A stretch of 64,000 bases of DNA from Rossellomorea sp. BNER (lineage in GTDB: Bacteria > Bacillota > Bacilli > Bacillales > Bacillaceae_B): NCBI GenBank assembly GCA_024213275.1, contig JANAVG010000002.1, positions 1-64,000 on the forward strand, read 5' to 3'. Of the stretch, positions 36,335-45,792 are shown one piece after another. The position numbers were made by a program, and so were the translations under genes. Each line of letters opens with the position of its first letter. Position 1 is the first letter of the stretch. The notes beneath the pieces were generated by a model. That model was not told the DNA's origin, made no database searches, and was given only the letters and a program-made list of their open reading frames with translations.

Positions 36335-36567
36335 CAGAAAAGAAAAAGCAAACATTTGAGGAAGCAATGGAAGAATTAGAAACGATCGTGCACCATCTTG
36401 AAGAAGGAGAAGTGCCACTAGAGAAGGCCTTGCATTATTATCAAAAAGGGATTGAACTATCAAAACTTTGTCACGATACATTAAAAAATGCAGAGGATAA
36501 ATTAACAAAGCTGATAACAGATAATGGTGAAGAAGAATTTTCTTTGAAAGAGGAGGACACCAAGTGA
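36331..36567 (+). CDS. xseB: Exodeoxyribonuclease VII small subunit
   Basis: A 78-residue helical hairpin (QTFEEAMEELETIVHHLEEG, VPLEKALHYYQKGIELSK) that binds the XseA coiled coil. It overlaps xseA upstream and ispA downstream by four bases each, giving tight translational coupling. Confidence 0.95.
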   Translation: MTEKKKQTFEEAMEELETIVHHLEEGEVPLEKALHYYQKGIELSKLCHDTLKNAEDKLTKLITDNGEEEFSLKEEDTK

Positions 36568-37454
36568 GTTCAACTTCTTCCTTAAAGGCTTTTATGAACG
36601 AATATAAGTTGTTAGTTGAGAAAGAACTCAGTCGTTATATCCAAAGACTTGAGGCGCCTTCAATTATAAGAGAGGCAATGACCTATTCTTTACAGGCAGG
36701 GGGAAAGCGGATCCGTCCTGTATTATTATTTGCAACTATTCAAGCATTTAATAAAAACCCTAAGAAAGGTCTGCCCGTTGCTTGTGCTTTAGAAATGATC
36801 CATACGTATTCTCTAATACATGATGATCTTCCAAGTATGGATGATGACGATTTAAGAAGAGGGAAGGCGACAAATCACAAAGTATTTGGGGAGGCTTTTG
36901 CGATATTAGCAGGTGATGCTCTGCTAACGAATAGTTTTCAAATAATTGCTGAGATGGAGGAACTCCCCCCAACCGTGTCATTAAAACTTCTTAGTGAACT
37001 ATCAAAAGCGGCTGGACCTGAAGGAATGGTTGGAGGCCAAGTCGCTGATATAGAAGGGGAAAACAAGCAGTTAACTGTAGAAAATTTAGAATACATACAT
37101 ATTCATAAAACAGGAAAGCTCCTAGCATTTAGTGTCATTGCTGGGGCGATCATTGCTGAGGCAAGCCAAGAAGAAATCGAATATCTAAAGGGATTTGCTT
37201 ATCATATCGGACTAGCTTTTCAAATTCAAGATGATATTTTAGATATCGAAGGCTCACAGGAAAAAATCGGAAAACCGATCGGGAGTGACGAGGCAAAATT
37301 TAAAAGCACGTATCCTGCTCTCTTAACCCTTGAAGGGGCAAAAGAAAAGCTTCACTATCATCTTTCAAAAGGAACTGAAGTATTAGAAAAGCTAAATCTT
37401 CATTCAGATTATCTTCAGCAAATTGCATATTTAATTGCCAATCGAGACCATTAA
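36564..37454 (+). CDS. ispA: Farnesyl diphosphate synthase
   Basis: A 296-residue trans-prenyl diphosphate synthase condensing IPP with allylic diphosphates. The first Asp-rich motif is in HDDLPSMDDDDLRRGK and the second is QIQDDILD. GGKRIRPVL binds IPP. GTG 36564 follows AAAGAGGAGG. It is directly upstream of the OLE RNA region and two genes before dxs, so isoprenoid genes flank OLE. Confidence 0.95.
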   Translation: MSSTSSLKAFMNEYKLLVEKELSRYIQRLEAPSIIREAMTYSLQAGGKRIRPVLLFATIQAFNKNPKKGLPVACALEMIHTYSLIHDDLPSMDDDDLRRGKATNHKVFGEAFAILAGDALLTNSFQIIAEMEELPPTVSLKLLSELSKAAGPEGMVGGQVADIEGENKQLTVENLEYIHIHKTGKLLAFSVIAGAIIAEASQEEIEYLKGFAYHIGLAFQIQDDILDIEGSQEKIGKPIGSDEAKFKSTYPALLTLEGAKEKLHYHLSKGTEVLEKLNLHSDYLQQIAYLIANRDH

Positions 37455-37465
37455 TAGGTATAGAT

Positions 37466-37495
37466 TTGAGGAGAATTGAGTAGATATGGTATAAT
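37466..37495 (+). promoter_or_regulatory. Candidate promoter for OLE RNA
   Basis: TTGAGG at 37466, an 18-base spacer and a perfect TATAAT at 37490-37495 predict a start near 37502. That is just before the structured RNA, inside the ispA-dxs cluster. Confidence 0.55.
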
Positions 37496-37511
37496 AAAGA
37501 TAAATAAATAT

Positions 37512-38095
37512 GGATGGTGCAGTATTCTAGTCGATCTTCCCGTTCTGAAGGTGGGCCTAAAAATCCACTAAAGGGCACATCGATGAAGTTTCTGATTTCG
37601 GCTTGAGGAGCCCAGCCTTGGGTCGAAGTTGGGAGTAAGGCATAAGGGCGATCCACAACGGCATGTGGGCGTTGACCCTTTAGCCGCGGAGGCTCTGTTT
37701 CTTGATTTGACATAAAGTATGCAGAAAAAGAGCAGAGTATGAACCTGTGATGTGATAAAGGGTATCACTAGCAGCGTAGCCTGCCTTGCGTGAAGTTTGA
37801 GGGGATTATGGTAACAAAGTACACATCAGTTGGCCATTGATATGTTCTTTTTCGTCCATATGAAATCTACTTTGCAAAAGAGGCTAAGAACAGGGTTAAA
37901 GGTTGTTGAGGAAAACTCCTAGACTGTTCATCATTAGAAGACATATAAAGGGGATTATAGTGCGGACTAAGTGGTAATCCAGTCTAGCTGCTGGTGACAC
38001 AGCTAAATCAATTTTAAAGGGAAACCGCCGGTATGGCGACATCCGGTATTTGATTGGGAAAACCTACTGGACCTAAGCTGCAATTTTTACTCTTT
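37512..38095 (+). ncRNA. ole: OLE RNA (ornate large extremophilic RNA)
   Basis: About 580 bases of non-coding sequence between ispA and a small membrane-protein gene, richer in GC than its flanks. This matches the reported size (about 0.6 kb) and location of OLE RNA, directly upstream of oapA in an isoprenoid gene cluster. Visible pairings include GTGG/CCAC in the first 60 bases, CCCA/TGGG near 37610 and TAGCTG/CAGCTA (37985-37990 with 38000-38005). Its two ends carry TGCAG and CTGCA, which could close the whole molecule, followed by a T-rich tract at 38083. No plausible protein is encoded on either strand. OLE RNA binds OapA at the membrane as a ribonucleoprotein implicated in stress tolerance in Halalkalibacterium (Bacillus) halodurans. 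Ends are approximate. Confidence 0.88.
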
Positions 38096-38155
38096 ATATG
38101 ACCATCCATTTTACATACTCTTATATGTCGGGATGTAAATTGTGATAGAAACGGT

Positions 38156-38791
38156 GTGTTTGATAATACAATGAATGAACTATTGAAAAAATCAATACAA
38201 TTTAGCATAAGCATTGCCGTTATCACGTTTGTGTTAGCGGCTATTTTTGCAATTATCTCTAATATAGTATTAAATGAAGTGACATGGGGAATAGGGATAT
38301 TTGTCGTACTTATTATCGTTCTGATTGGAATCTTTTTTGATATGCTCGGCATCGCCTCGACAGCCGCTGATGAAACTCCATTTCATGCAATGGCTGCAAA
38401 GAAGGTGCATGGGGCAAAATATTCAATCAGAATCGTTCGTAATGCTGACCGCTTTGCTAGTTTTTGTAATGATGTTATAGGGGACATATCTGGAATCATA
38501 AGTGGTACTGCCATGGCTGTTGTTCTTATTCAATTAACCGTTGACTTTGGTCTCGATAAATCATCAGTCATAGAATATAGTTTAAGTGTATTTATGACTT
38601 CTCTTATCGCCGCATTAACAGTTGGTGGAAAAGGATTCGGTAAATCTATTGCCATCCGCTATTCGAAAGATATTATTTTTCAAGTAGGGAAAGTGTTACA
38701 ATTTGTTGAGGATAAATTTCGTATCGTTATAATAAAAGATACGAAAGTTAAAAAGAAAAAGAAAAATACGCGATTAACTGAAAATAATTAG
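38156..38791 (+). CDS. oapA: OLE-associated membrane protein OapA
   Basis: A 211-residue membrane protein with about four helices (FSISIAVITFVLAAIFAII; GIFVVLIIVLIGIFFDML; a helix after residue 110; and VFMTSLIAALTVGG). A conserved polar stretch IVRNADRFASFCNDVIGD includes the DxxxD motif (Asp106 and Asp110) reported for OapA. The C-terminus is very basic (KVKKKKKNTR), suitable for RNA or lipid head-group contact. The gene lies 60 bases after the OLE RNA and just before dxs, the characteristic arrangement. GTG 38156 or ATG 38171 could be the start; neither has a strong ribosome site. Confidence 0.88.
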   Translation: MFDNTMNELLKKSIQFSISIAVITFVLAAIFAIISNIVLNEVTWGIGIFVVLIIVLIGIFFDMLGIASTAADETPFHAMAAKKVHGAKYSIRIVRNADRFASFCNDVIGDISGIISGTAMAVVLIQLTVDFGLDKSSVIEYSLSVFMTSLIAALTVGGKGFGKSIAIRYSKDIIFQVGKVLQFVEDKFRIVIIKDTKVKKKKKNTRLTENN

Positions 38792-38812
38792 AGATGAAAG
38801 TGAGTGGTCCTT

Positions 38813-40705
38813 ATGGATCTTTTCTCGATTCAAGATCCAACGTTTCTTAAAAACCTCTCAAAAGAAGAGTTAGAAACGCTTAGTTCTGATATTAGAAAAT
38901 TTTTAATTGAAAAGCTGTCAAGTACAGGAGGGCATATTGGTCCTAATCTTGGTGTTGTTGAATTAACTCTAGCGCTGCATAAATGTTTTGATAGCCCTAA
39001 AGATAAATTCATTTGGGATGTAGGACATCAATCCTATGTTCATAAAATGCTGACAGGCAGGATCGATCAATTCGATACACTGAGACAATATAAAGGACTA
39101 TGTGGGTTCCCTAAACGGAATGAAAGTGAACATGACGTATGGGAGACAGGTCACAGCTCAACGTCTTTATCTGCTGCAATGGGAATGGCGATTGCAAGAG
39201 ACGTAAAAAAAGAAGACTCCTATATCGTTCCCATTATTGGTGATGGCGCATTAACAGGAGGAATGGCCTTAGAAGCGTTAAATCATATCGGTGACGAACA
39301 AAAAGATATGATCGTGGTCCTGAATGATAATGAAATGTCAATAGCACCGAACGTAGGGGCCCTTCATAATGTACTCGGTCGCTTACGCACTGCCGGGAAA
39401 TATCATTGGGTAAAGGATGAACTTGAATATATCCTTAAGAAAATTCCTGCTGTAGGCGGAAAATTGGCTACAACAGCGGAACGTGTTAAAGATAGTCTTA
39501 AATACCTTTTTGTCTCAGGGATGTTCTTTGAAGAAATGGGGTTTACCTATTTAGGTCCTGTAGATGGTCATGACTTTGATAATCTCTTTGAGAATCTTCA
39601 ATATGCAAAGAAAACCAAGGGTCCCGTTTTGCTTCATGTCATAACGAAAAAAGGGAAAGGATATCAGCCAGCAGAATCCGATAAAGTTGGAACATGGCAT
39701 GGTACCGGTCCTTATAAAATCGATACGGGTGACTTAATTAAACCGGTTAATCAACCACCGTCCTGGAGTGGACTTGTTAGTGAAACAGTTAGAAAACTTG
39801 CAAGAGATGATGAAAGAATCGTTGCCATAACACCTGCAATGCCTGTTGGATCTAAGTTAGAAGGGTTTGCCAAAGAATTCCCTGAGCGAATGTTTGATGT
39901 TGGGATTGCCGAGCAGCATGCCACAACTGTTGCAGCCGGTATTGCCACTCAAGGGATGAAACCTTTCTTGGCGATTTATTCGACTTTTCTGCAAAGAGCA
40001 TACGATCAGGTAGTACATGATATATGTCGTCAAAATTTAAATGTCTTCATTGGGATAGACCGATCTGGTTTAGTTGGAGCGGATGGTGAGACGCATCAAG
40101 GAGTATTTGATATTGCCTTTTTAAGACATCTTCCTAATATGGTCATTATGATGCCAAAGGATGAAAATGAAGGGCAACATATGGTCAATACAGCGATTCA
40201 TTATAATGATGGTCCCATCGCTTTAAGATATCCTAGAGGAAATGGACTTGGAGTTCCAATGGATGCAGACTTAAAGCAAATTCCAATCGGGAAATGGGAA
40301 GTATTAAAGGAAGGTCAAGATGCTGTAATCTTAACATTTGGAACAACCATTCCAATGGCTTTAGATGCTGCTAATCAACTTGAAAAGCAAGGATTGTCAG
40401 TTAAAGTAATTAATGCAAGATTTATTAAACCATTGGATGAAAAAATGCTTGTAGAAATCTTTGAACAAAATATTCCTATACTTACCATTGAAGAAGCAGT
40501 ACTTCAAGGTGGCTTTGGAAGCGCTGTGTTAGAATTTGCGCAAGAAAAAGGGTATAAAAACCTTGTTATGGATCGAATGGGTATTCCTGATTGCTTCATT
40601 GAACATGGTAGTGTCAAGGAACTTCTTAAAGAAATCGGCTTAACAACTGAAAACGTGATCGATAAAATTCAAACAATGACTCCAAAAAAACAAAAAAGGG
40701 CTTGA
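38813..40705 (+). CDS. dxs: 1-deoxy-D-xylulose-5-phosphate synthase
   Basis: A 630-residue TPP enzyme that condenses pyruvate and glyceraldehyde 3-phosphate in the first step of the MEP isoprenoid pathway. The TPP site is [18 protein letters not shown] with Asn [12 protein letters not shown]. The transketolase-like His is in [12 protein letters not shown]. The C-terminal domains include [15 protein letters not shown] and [18 protein letters not shown] 38813 gives the normal N-terminus ([12 protein letters not shown]); the open frame begins three codons earlier at a GTG. It overlaps the tlyA region. Confidence 0.97.
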   Translation: MDLFSIQDPTFLKNLSKEELETLSSDIRKFLIEKLSSTGGHIGPNLGVVELTLALHKCFDSPKDKFIWDVGHQSYVHKMLTGRIDQFDTLRQYKGLCGFPKRNESEHDVWETGHSSTSLSAAMGMAIARDVKKEDSYIVPIIGDGALTGGMALEALNHIGDEQKDMIVVLNDNEMSIAPNVGALHNVLGRLRTAGKYHWVKDELEYILKKIPAVGGKLATTAERVKDSLKYLFVSGMFFEEMGFTYLGPVDGHDFDNLFENLQYAKKTKGPVLLHVITKKGKGYQPAESDKVGTWHGTGPYKIDTGDLIKPVNQPPSWSGLVSETVRKLARDDERIVAITPAMPVGSKLEGFAKEFPERMFDVGIAEQHATTVAAGIATQGMKPFLAIYSTFLQRAYDQVVHDICRQNLNVFIGIDRSGLVGADGETHQGVFDIAFLRHLPNMVIMMPKDENEGQHMVNTAIHYNDGPIALRYPRGNGLGVPMDADLKQIPIGKWEVLKEGQDAVILTFGTTIPMALDAANQLEKQGLSVKVINARFIKPLDEKMLVEIFEQNIPILTIEEAVLQGGFGSAVLEFAQEKGYKNLVMDRMGIPDCFIEHGSVKELLKEIGLTTENVIDKIQTMTPKKQKRA

Positions 40706-40707
40706 AA

Positions 40708-41550
40708 ATGAAAGTAAAAAAACAACGAATAGATGTGCTTCTTGTTGAAAGAGGTTTAGCGGAAACAAGAGAAAAAGCAAAGCGCGCTGTTATGGCGGGC
40801 CTTGTTTATTCGAATGAAATGCGTTTGGACAAACCAGGCGAGAAAGTACCAGAAGATATAGAGATTACCGTAAAAGGAAAGGTTCTTCCTTATGTGAGCA
40901 GAGGAGGATTAAAACTTGAAAAAGCGTTAAAATCCTTCGATATTAATGTTCATGGCAAAGTAATGCTTGATATTGGTTCATCAACAGGTGGCTTTACAGA
41001 CTGCGCTCTTCAAAATGGGGCGAAAATGTCTTACGCCTTGGATGTAGGCTACAATCAGTTGGCTTGGAAATTACGACAAGATGAAAGAGTCGTTGTCATG
41101 GAAAGAACAAACTTTCGTTATGTTACTCCAGCTGATTTAGTTGGGGAAATGCCAAACTTTGCCACCATTGATGTTTCTTTTATCTCGTTATCTTTAATTT
41201 TACCAGTCCTAAAGACATTGTTAGTTCCTAATAGTGATACGATTGCCTTAATTAAACCCCAATTTGAAGCTGGTAAAGAACAAGTGGGTAAAAAAGGAAT
41301 CGTGCGTGATCCGAAAATTCATCAAAATGTAGTAGAAAAAATTATCGGGTTGGCTATAAAAGAAGGCTACAATGTAGAAGACTTGTCTTATTCACCTATT
41401 ACAGGTGGAGATGGAAATATTGAATTTCTGATTCACCTTAAATGGTTAGGACCTAGGGAGCAAGGTGAACTTAGATTAAAAGACGAAGTTGAAAATATTG
41501 TAATCGAAGCGCATGAAAGTCTAAAGGAATGTAAGAAAATTGACTCTTAG
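40708..41550 (+). CDS. yqxC: TlyA family rRNA methyltransferase/hemolysin-like protein
   Basis: A 280-residue protein with an N-terminal S4 RNA-binding domain (RIDVLLVERGLAETREKAKR) and a FtsJ-like methyltransferase domain (MLDIGSSTGGFTDCALQNGA is the SAM-binding loop). TlyA relatives 2'-O-methylate rRNA. ATG 40708 is taken; a TTG two codons earlier overlaps the dxs stop. The yqxC-argR-recN order matches B. subtilis. Confidence 0.93.
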   Translation: MKVKKQRIDVLLVERGLAETREKAKRAVMAGLVYSNEMRLDKPGEKVPEDIEITVKGKVLPYVSRGGLKLEKALKSFDINVHGKVMLDIGSSTGGFTDCALQNGAKMSYALDVGYNQLAWKLRQDERVVVMERTNFRYVTPADLVGEMPNFATIDVSFISLSLILPVLKTLLVPNSDTIALIKPQFEAGKEQVGKKGIVRDPKIHQNVVEKIIGLAIKEGYNVEDLSYSPITGGDGNIEFLIHLKWLGPREQGELRLKDEVENIVIEAHESLKECKKIDS

Positions 41551-41573
41551 TTATAAAGGGTCAATTTTTTTTT
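41534..41573 (+). terminator. Terminator of the dxs-yqxC transcript
   Basis: AAATTGACtC and GgGTCAATTT pair around a loop and are followed by nine T. It overlaps the last codons of yqxC. Confidence 0.85.
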
Positions 41574-41592
41574 GCAAGTGTAATAAACCCCA

Positions 41593-41705
41593 GGTCCTCA
41601 TTGAAGCTTTTTGGCATTTTTAGGGTCGCATTCGCCTTCATTTGAGGTCCTTATTTTGGATTTACCGCATTTTCAGGGTCTCAATCGCCGCATTAAGGTC
41701 TCACA
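41593..41705 (+). repeat. Imperfect tandem repeat, unit about 51-53 bases
   Basis: GGTC starts at 41593, 41646 and 41697, giving units of 53 and 51 bases. Each unit contains GGCATTTTTAGGGTCGCA or CGCATTTTCAGGGTCTCA, then ATTCGCC/AATCGCC and CATT before the next GGTC. About two units plus a partial third are present. It is non-coding and similar in style to GGTC-containing tandem repeats of other Bacillaceae. Confidence 0.7.
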
Positions 41706-41921
41706 AGCCTCCTTTTTAACAACAATAATTGCTAGTCCAACTTTCGGGGGCAAATGCCAAGCAATGAAATGGAAATATATCTTTCTTCATGGATCGTCTT
41801 TTTTTAAAATGAGCTAAAAAAGGTAGCTTCTCCTTTTATTCTTGTACAAAATGGGTAAATAGGCTAACATATGCGTAGAGGTATAATTATACAGTCATAA
41901 GCGTAGAGGTGCTTTAAAATG
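41706..41921. other. argR upstream region
   Basis: It contains a hairpin-like TTTTTTAAAATGAGC...GGTAGCTTCTCC tract and, at 41885-41896, ATAATTATACAG. The palindromic AATTAT core resembles half of an ARG box and could mediate autoregulation. No clear promoter is assigned. Confidence 0.3.
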
Positions 41922-42371
41922 ATGAATAAAGGGCAAAGACATATAAGAATTAGAGAACTTATTACAAATCATGATATTGAAACACAAGATGAGCTTGTTG
42001 ACCGTCTGAAAAATTCAGGTTTTAATGTAACACAAGCGACTGTTTCAAGGGACATTAAGGAATTGCATTTGGTGAAGGTTCCGCTAATGGATGGAAGGTA
42101 TAAGTATAGTTTACCTGCGGATCAACGCTTTAACCCATTGCAAAAATTAAAAAGAACTTTAACAGATGCCTTTGTAAGAATTGATAGTGCCGGCCACATG
42201 CTTGTAATGAAGACGCTGCCGGGGAACGCAAATGCCATTGGAGCATTAATTGATAACCTAGACTGGGAAGAGATTCTTGGTACAATTTGTGGCGATGATA
42301 CTTGTTTGATTATTTGCCGTACAATTGAAGATACAGACAAAATTACAAACCGCTTTTTAGATATGCTCTAA
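41922..42371 (+). CDS. argR: Arginine repressor ArgR/AhrC
   Basis: A 149-residue repressor/activator of arginine metabolism. The N-terminal winged helix contains [15 protein letters not shown] and [18 protein letters not shown]. The C-terminal hexamerisation and arginine-binding domain contains [16 protein letters not shown] and [13 protein letters not shown]. The length equals B. subtilis AhrC when starting at ATG 41922; the ATG three bases earlier is an alternative. Confidence 0.96.
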   Translation: MNKGQRHIRIRELITNHDIETQDELVDRLKNSGFNVTQATVSRDIKELHLVKVPLMDGRYKYSLPADQRFNPLQKLKRTLTDAFVRIDSAGHMLVMKTLPGNANAIGALIDNLDWEEILGTICGDDTCLIICRTIEDTDKITNRFLDML

Positions 42372-42398
42372 GTTTATATTTTTTGAGGTGAATGATTC

Positions 42399-44108
42399 TT
42401 GCTACAGGAACTTTCTATAAAAAACTTCGCTATCATTGATGAATTGTCAGTTTCCTTTGAAGAAGGTTTAACAGTTTTGACAGGAGAAACAGGTGCTGGG
42501 AAATCGATTATCATTGATGCGATTCATCTTCTAGTTGGTGGTAGAGGATCATCGGAATTTGTGCGTCATGGTGAAAAAAAAGCCAGTATTGAAGGTCTAT
42601 TTATACTGGATGATGTTCAACATCCTTGTGTCATGAAAGCGAAAGAATTTGGAATTGAAATCGAAGAGAATATGGTGATTTTAAGAAGAGATATTTCACA
42701 CCAAGGGAAAAGTATTTGTCGAATCAATGGAAAGCTAGTCACCATAGCCATCTTAAGAGAAATTGGATCTTCACTCATTGACATACATGGACAGCATGAG
42801 CATCAAGAATTGATGGATGAGACTCTTCACCTCTCACTCCTAGATCAATTTGGATCAGAAGAAATCGACCATGCATTAAAGAATTATCAAGATATATTTT
42901 CCCGATATGAATCCATGTTGAAACAAATGAAAAAACTAAACGATAATGAACAAGAAATGGCTCATCGACTTGATCTCATCACGTTTCAACAAAAAGAAAT
43001 ACAGGATAGTCATCTTCAATTGGGTGAAGACGAATCCTTGCTAGAGGAAAAGAAAAAATTATTGAATTATGAACGTCTCTTTGAAGCTCTCCAAACGTGC
43101 TATAACAGCATACAAGGTGAGCGTAAAGCTCTGGATTGGTTAGGACTGGCGATGAGCCATGTTGAGGCTGCAGGAGAACTTGATAGCAAATACCAATCAC
43201 TTGCAGAATCCGTTTCAAATAGTTTTTATTTAATGGAAGATGTGGCAACTACGGTGAGGGCTGAATTAGATGGGTTGGAATTTGAACCCAATCGTTTAAA
43301 CATCATTGAATCTCGACTGAACGAATTAAATGGGCTCAAGCGAAAATATGGTTCAACCATTGAGGAGATCTTGGAGTATGGTTCTACTATTGAAGAGGAA
43401 ATTGAAAGAATCACGAATAGGGATATCCATATACAAGAACTTCAAAGGAAAGTCACATCTCTAGAGAAGGACATGTTTGTTGAAGCGAAACATTTAACAC
43501 AGGTCAGGAAGAAGTGGGCAAAAGAGTTAACAAATCAAATTCATGAGCAATTGCAGGAATTGTATATGGACAAGACAACATTTGAAGTAAGGTTTAAGCA
43601 TTCCGATCGTGAGTTAAGCTCTGAAGCATATAAATATAAAAGAGATGGTGGAGACGAAGTTGAATTCTATATTTCCACAAATCCAGGTGAACCGTTAAAA
43701 CCTTTATCAAAAGTTGCCTCTGGTGGAGAATTATCAAGGATTATGCTTGCGTTAAAAACGATTTTTTCAAAACATAGAGGAATTACATCGATTATCTTTG
43801 ATGAAGTCGATACCGGTGTAAGTGGGCGTGTGGCACAAGCTATCGCCGAAAAAATTCATCAAGTATCGGTTCATTCACAGGTAATGTGTATTTCACACCT
43901 CCCACAAGTAGCAGCAATGGCTGATTTTCATCTGTATATTTCTAAAAAAATATATAATGGACGGACGAGAACAGCCGTAAAAACGCTAGAAAATGAGGAG
44001 AAAATACGGGAAATTGGCAGAATGATTTCGGGTGTTGAAATTACCGAATTGACAAAAGAACATGCCAGAGAATTGCTTCAATTAGCAACTTCCATTAAAA
44101 ATGCATGA
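42399..44108 (+). CDS. recN: DNA repair protein RecN
   Basis: A 569-residue SMC-like ATPase acting early in double-strand-break repair. Walker A is LTGETGAGKSIIIDAIHLL, the ABC signature is ASGGELSRIMLALK and Walker B is SIIFDEVDTGVSG. A coiled coil fills about 150-380. TTG 42399 lies eight bases after TGAGGTGA. A near-duplicate nonapeptide (KYGSTIEEILEYGSTIEEEI) occurs in the coiled coil. Confidence 0.96.
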   Translation: MLQELSIKNFAIIDELSVSFEEGLTVLTGETGAGKSIIIDAIHLLVGGRGSSEFVRHGEKKASIEGLFILDDVQHPCVMKAKEFGIEIEENMVILRRDISHQGKSICRINGKLVTIAILREIGSSLIDIHGQHEHQELMDETLHLSLLDQFGSEEIDHALKNYQDIFSRYESMLKQMKKLNDNEQEMAHRLDLITFQQKEIQDSHLQLGEDESLLEEKKKLLNYERLFEALQTCYNSIQGERKALDWLGLAMSHVEAAGELDSKYQSLAESVSNSFYLMEDVATTVRAELDGLEFEPNRLNIIESRLNELNGLKRKYGSTIEEILEYGSTIEEEIERITNRDIHIQELQRKVTSLEKDMFVEAKHLTQVRKKWAKELTNQIHEQLQELYMDKTTFEVRFKHSDRELSSEAYKYKRDGGDEVEFYISTNPGEPLKPLSKVASGGELSRIMLALKTIFSKHRGITSIIFDEVDTGVSGRVAQAIAEKIHQVSVHSQVMCISHLPQVAAMADFHLYISKKIYNGRTRTAVKTLENEEKIREIGRMISGVEITELTKEHARELLQLATSIKNA

Positions 44109-44138
44109 AAAGCTATCCAATTTGGGTAGCTTTTTTTC
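44104..44138 (+). terminator. Terminator of recN
   Basis: AAAGCTATCC and GGGTAGCTTT form a stem, followed by a T-run. Confidence 0.88.
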
Positions 44139-44233
44139 TTAATTTACAGTTATAAATGTAAGGTTTCAAGGCAAAATTAAAAGTGTAGCCATCAGAGAGT
44201 GTGTGTGATTAGAAACGAGGAGAGTGAAAAAAT

Positions 44234-45523
44234 TTGAATTCAGAGACGTTAAGAAAATGGATTGGTGGAATTCTCCTTGTTTCACTTTGCTTAATTGGTT
44301 TTTATAAACCATTTCAACAATATTTAGATTTACCAAATAAAATTGTCTTGATGCAGGGTGAGGAATATACTCTTTCAAAGGCTGCCGCTGTCACGGCCAT
44401 GTCTACTTCTAGTAAGAGTCAATTAGCCATTGCAGACGAAGAAGATAGTGTTACCTTAAAAGGTGATGAAATCGGTAAAGAAGAAGTAATGCTGGAATTA
44501 GCAGGTGTTCCGATAAAAAAAGTGGATGTAGAAGTAGTAAATAATTTAAAAGTTATTCCTGGAGGACAATCGATAGGAGTAAAGCTTAATTCAGTTGGAG
44601 TGCTTGTTGTAGGTCATCACTTAATTGAAACAAGTGAAGGGAAAATATCTCCTGGAGAAAAAGCAGGGATACAAGTAGGAGATATGATTACAGAGATTAA
44701 CGGTGAAAAAATTGAAAAATTAGCAGATCTCGGTCCATATGTACAAAAAGCAGGAGAAGAGAGATCATCATTAAATATTGTATTGAAAAGAGATAAAGAA
44801 GAAGTGGAAACAACCTTGACGCCATTACAAGATAATGGGGACGAGAATTATAAATTAGGGCTCTATATTAGAGATACAGCAGCGGGTATTGGCACAATGA
44901 CATTCTTTGAACCTAAGTCAAAAAAATATGGGGCATTAGGCCATGTGATTTCAGATATGGATACAAAGAAGCCAATCGAAGTTGAAGATGGACAGATTTT
45001 AAATTCGACTGTCACCTCTATTGAAAAAGGAATGAATGGAAACCCAGGGGAAAAATTAGCGAGGTTTTCTTCTGAGAAGGATATCATTGGTGATATAACA
45101 AGAAATAGTCCTTTTGGGATTTTTGGAAAATTAAATCGTAATCTCGATAATGGACTTTTAGACCGTCCGATGCCTGTGGCTTTGTCTCATCAAGTAAAAG
45201 AGGGGCCAGCACAAATTTTAACAGTTGTAGACGGAGAGGAAGTTGAACTTTACGATATTGAAATCGTAAGTACTATTCCCCAAAAGTTCCCCGCCACAAA
45301 AGGGATGGTCATAAAAATTACAGATAAAGACCTTTTGGATAAAACAGGGGGAATTGTTCAAGGAATGAGTGGAAGTCCAATCATTCAAAATGATAAAATC
45401 ATTGGGGCAGTTACTCATGTTTTTGTAAATGACCCTACTTCAGGGTACGGTGTTCATATTGAGTGGATGCTAAACGAAGCAGGTATTAATATTTATGAAC
45501 GAAAACAAGAAAAAGCAAGCTGA
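44234..45523 (+). CDS. spoIVB: SpoIVB signalling serine peptidase
   Basis: A 429-residue S55-family peptidase secreted from the forespore that triggers pro-sigma-K processing by cleaving SpoIVFA. It has an N-terminal membrane helix ([16 protein letters not shown]), a PDZ domain at about 120-200 ([20 protein letters not shown]) and a peptidase domain with [12 protein letters not shown] (His) and [10 protein letters not shown] around Ser 379. TTG 44234 follows GAGGAGAG. It sits next to spo0A, as in all Bacillus. Confidence 0.95.
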   Translation: MNSETLRKWIGGILLVSLCLIGFYKPFQQYLDLPNKIVLMQGEEYTLSKAAAVTAMSTSSKSQLAIADEEDSVTLKGDEIGKEEVMLELAGVPIKKVDVEVVNNLKVIPGGQSIGVKLNSVGVLVVGHHLIETSEGKISPGEKAGIQVGDMITEINGEKIEKLADLGPYVQKAGEERSSLNIVLKRDKEEVETTLTPLQDNGDENYKLGLYIRDTAAGIGTMTFFEPKSKKYGALGHVISDMDTKKPIEVEDGQILNSTVTSIEKGMNGNPGEKLARFSSEKDIIGDITRNSPFGIFGKLNRNLDNGLLDRPMPVALSHQVKEGPAQILTVVDGEEVELYDIEIVSTIPQKFPATKGMVIKITDKDLLDKTGGIVQGMSGSPIIQNDKIIGAVTHVFVNDPTSGYGVHIEWMLNEAGINIYERKQEKAS

Positions 45524-45553
45524 CAGGCGGATCCTTTCCGTCTGTTTTTTTTG
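45521..45553 (+). terminator. Terminator of spoIVB
   Basis: GACAGGCGGA and TTCCGTCTGTT pair, followed by eight T. Confidence 0.88.
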
Positions 45554-45596
45554 CTTTTAAAGGATTTTTTGTTAATATAGATATGCGTAAAGATTT

Positions 45597-45724
45597 TTCG
45601 ACAAACGGATTATGACACTATCGAAATCAGTCGAAAGTAAAAGAAAAATAAAGAAAACAAAAGATTTACTAATATTTTTCACATTTTTTAAAAAAATAAG
45701 AGGATTTACTGTTGCGTTGTCGAA
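45597..45724 (+). promoter_or_regulatory. spo0A regulatory region: 0A boxes and sigma-H promoter
   Basis: Perfect 0A boxes (TGTCGAA) occur at 45718-45724 and, inverted, at 45597-45603. Near matches AGTCGAA and TATCGAA occur at 45629 and 45619. AGGATTT at 45701 with GTCGAAAA 12 bases later resembles the sigma-H promoter of B. subtilis spo0A. The downstream 0A box overlaps that -10 region. This fits autoregulation of spo0A by Spo0A~P. Confidence 0.75.
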
Positions 45725-45792
45725 AAAATAACTTAGAATGAAAAATAGACAGAGAAAAGTAAGAACCATTTCGATTGAGGAGGAAACCTGTA

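Noticed and set aside
37300..37768. Minus-strand reading frames of 137 and 66 codons across the ispA end and OLE RNA
   Set aside because: No ribosome site, one overlaps ispA antisense, and the translations are low-complexity Pro/Arg/Ser-rich. They are chance frames in structured RNA sequence.
41611..41817. 68-codon frame between yqxC and argR
   Set aside because: It is produced by the GGTC tandem repeats and has no ribosome site.
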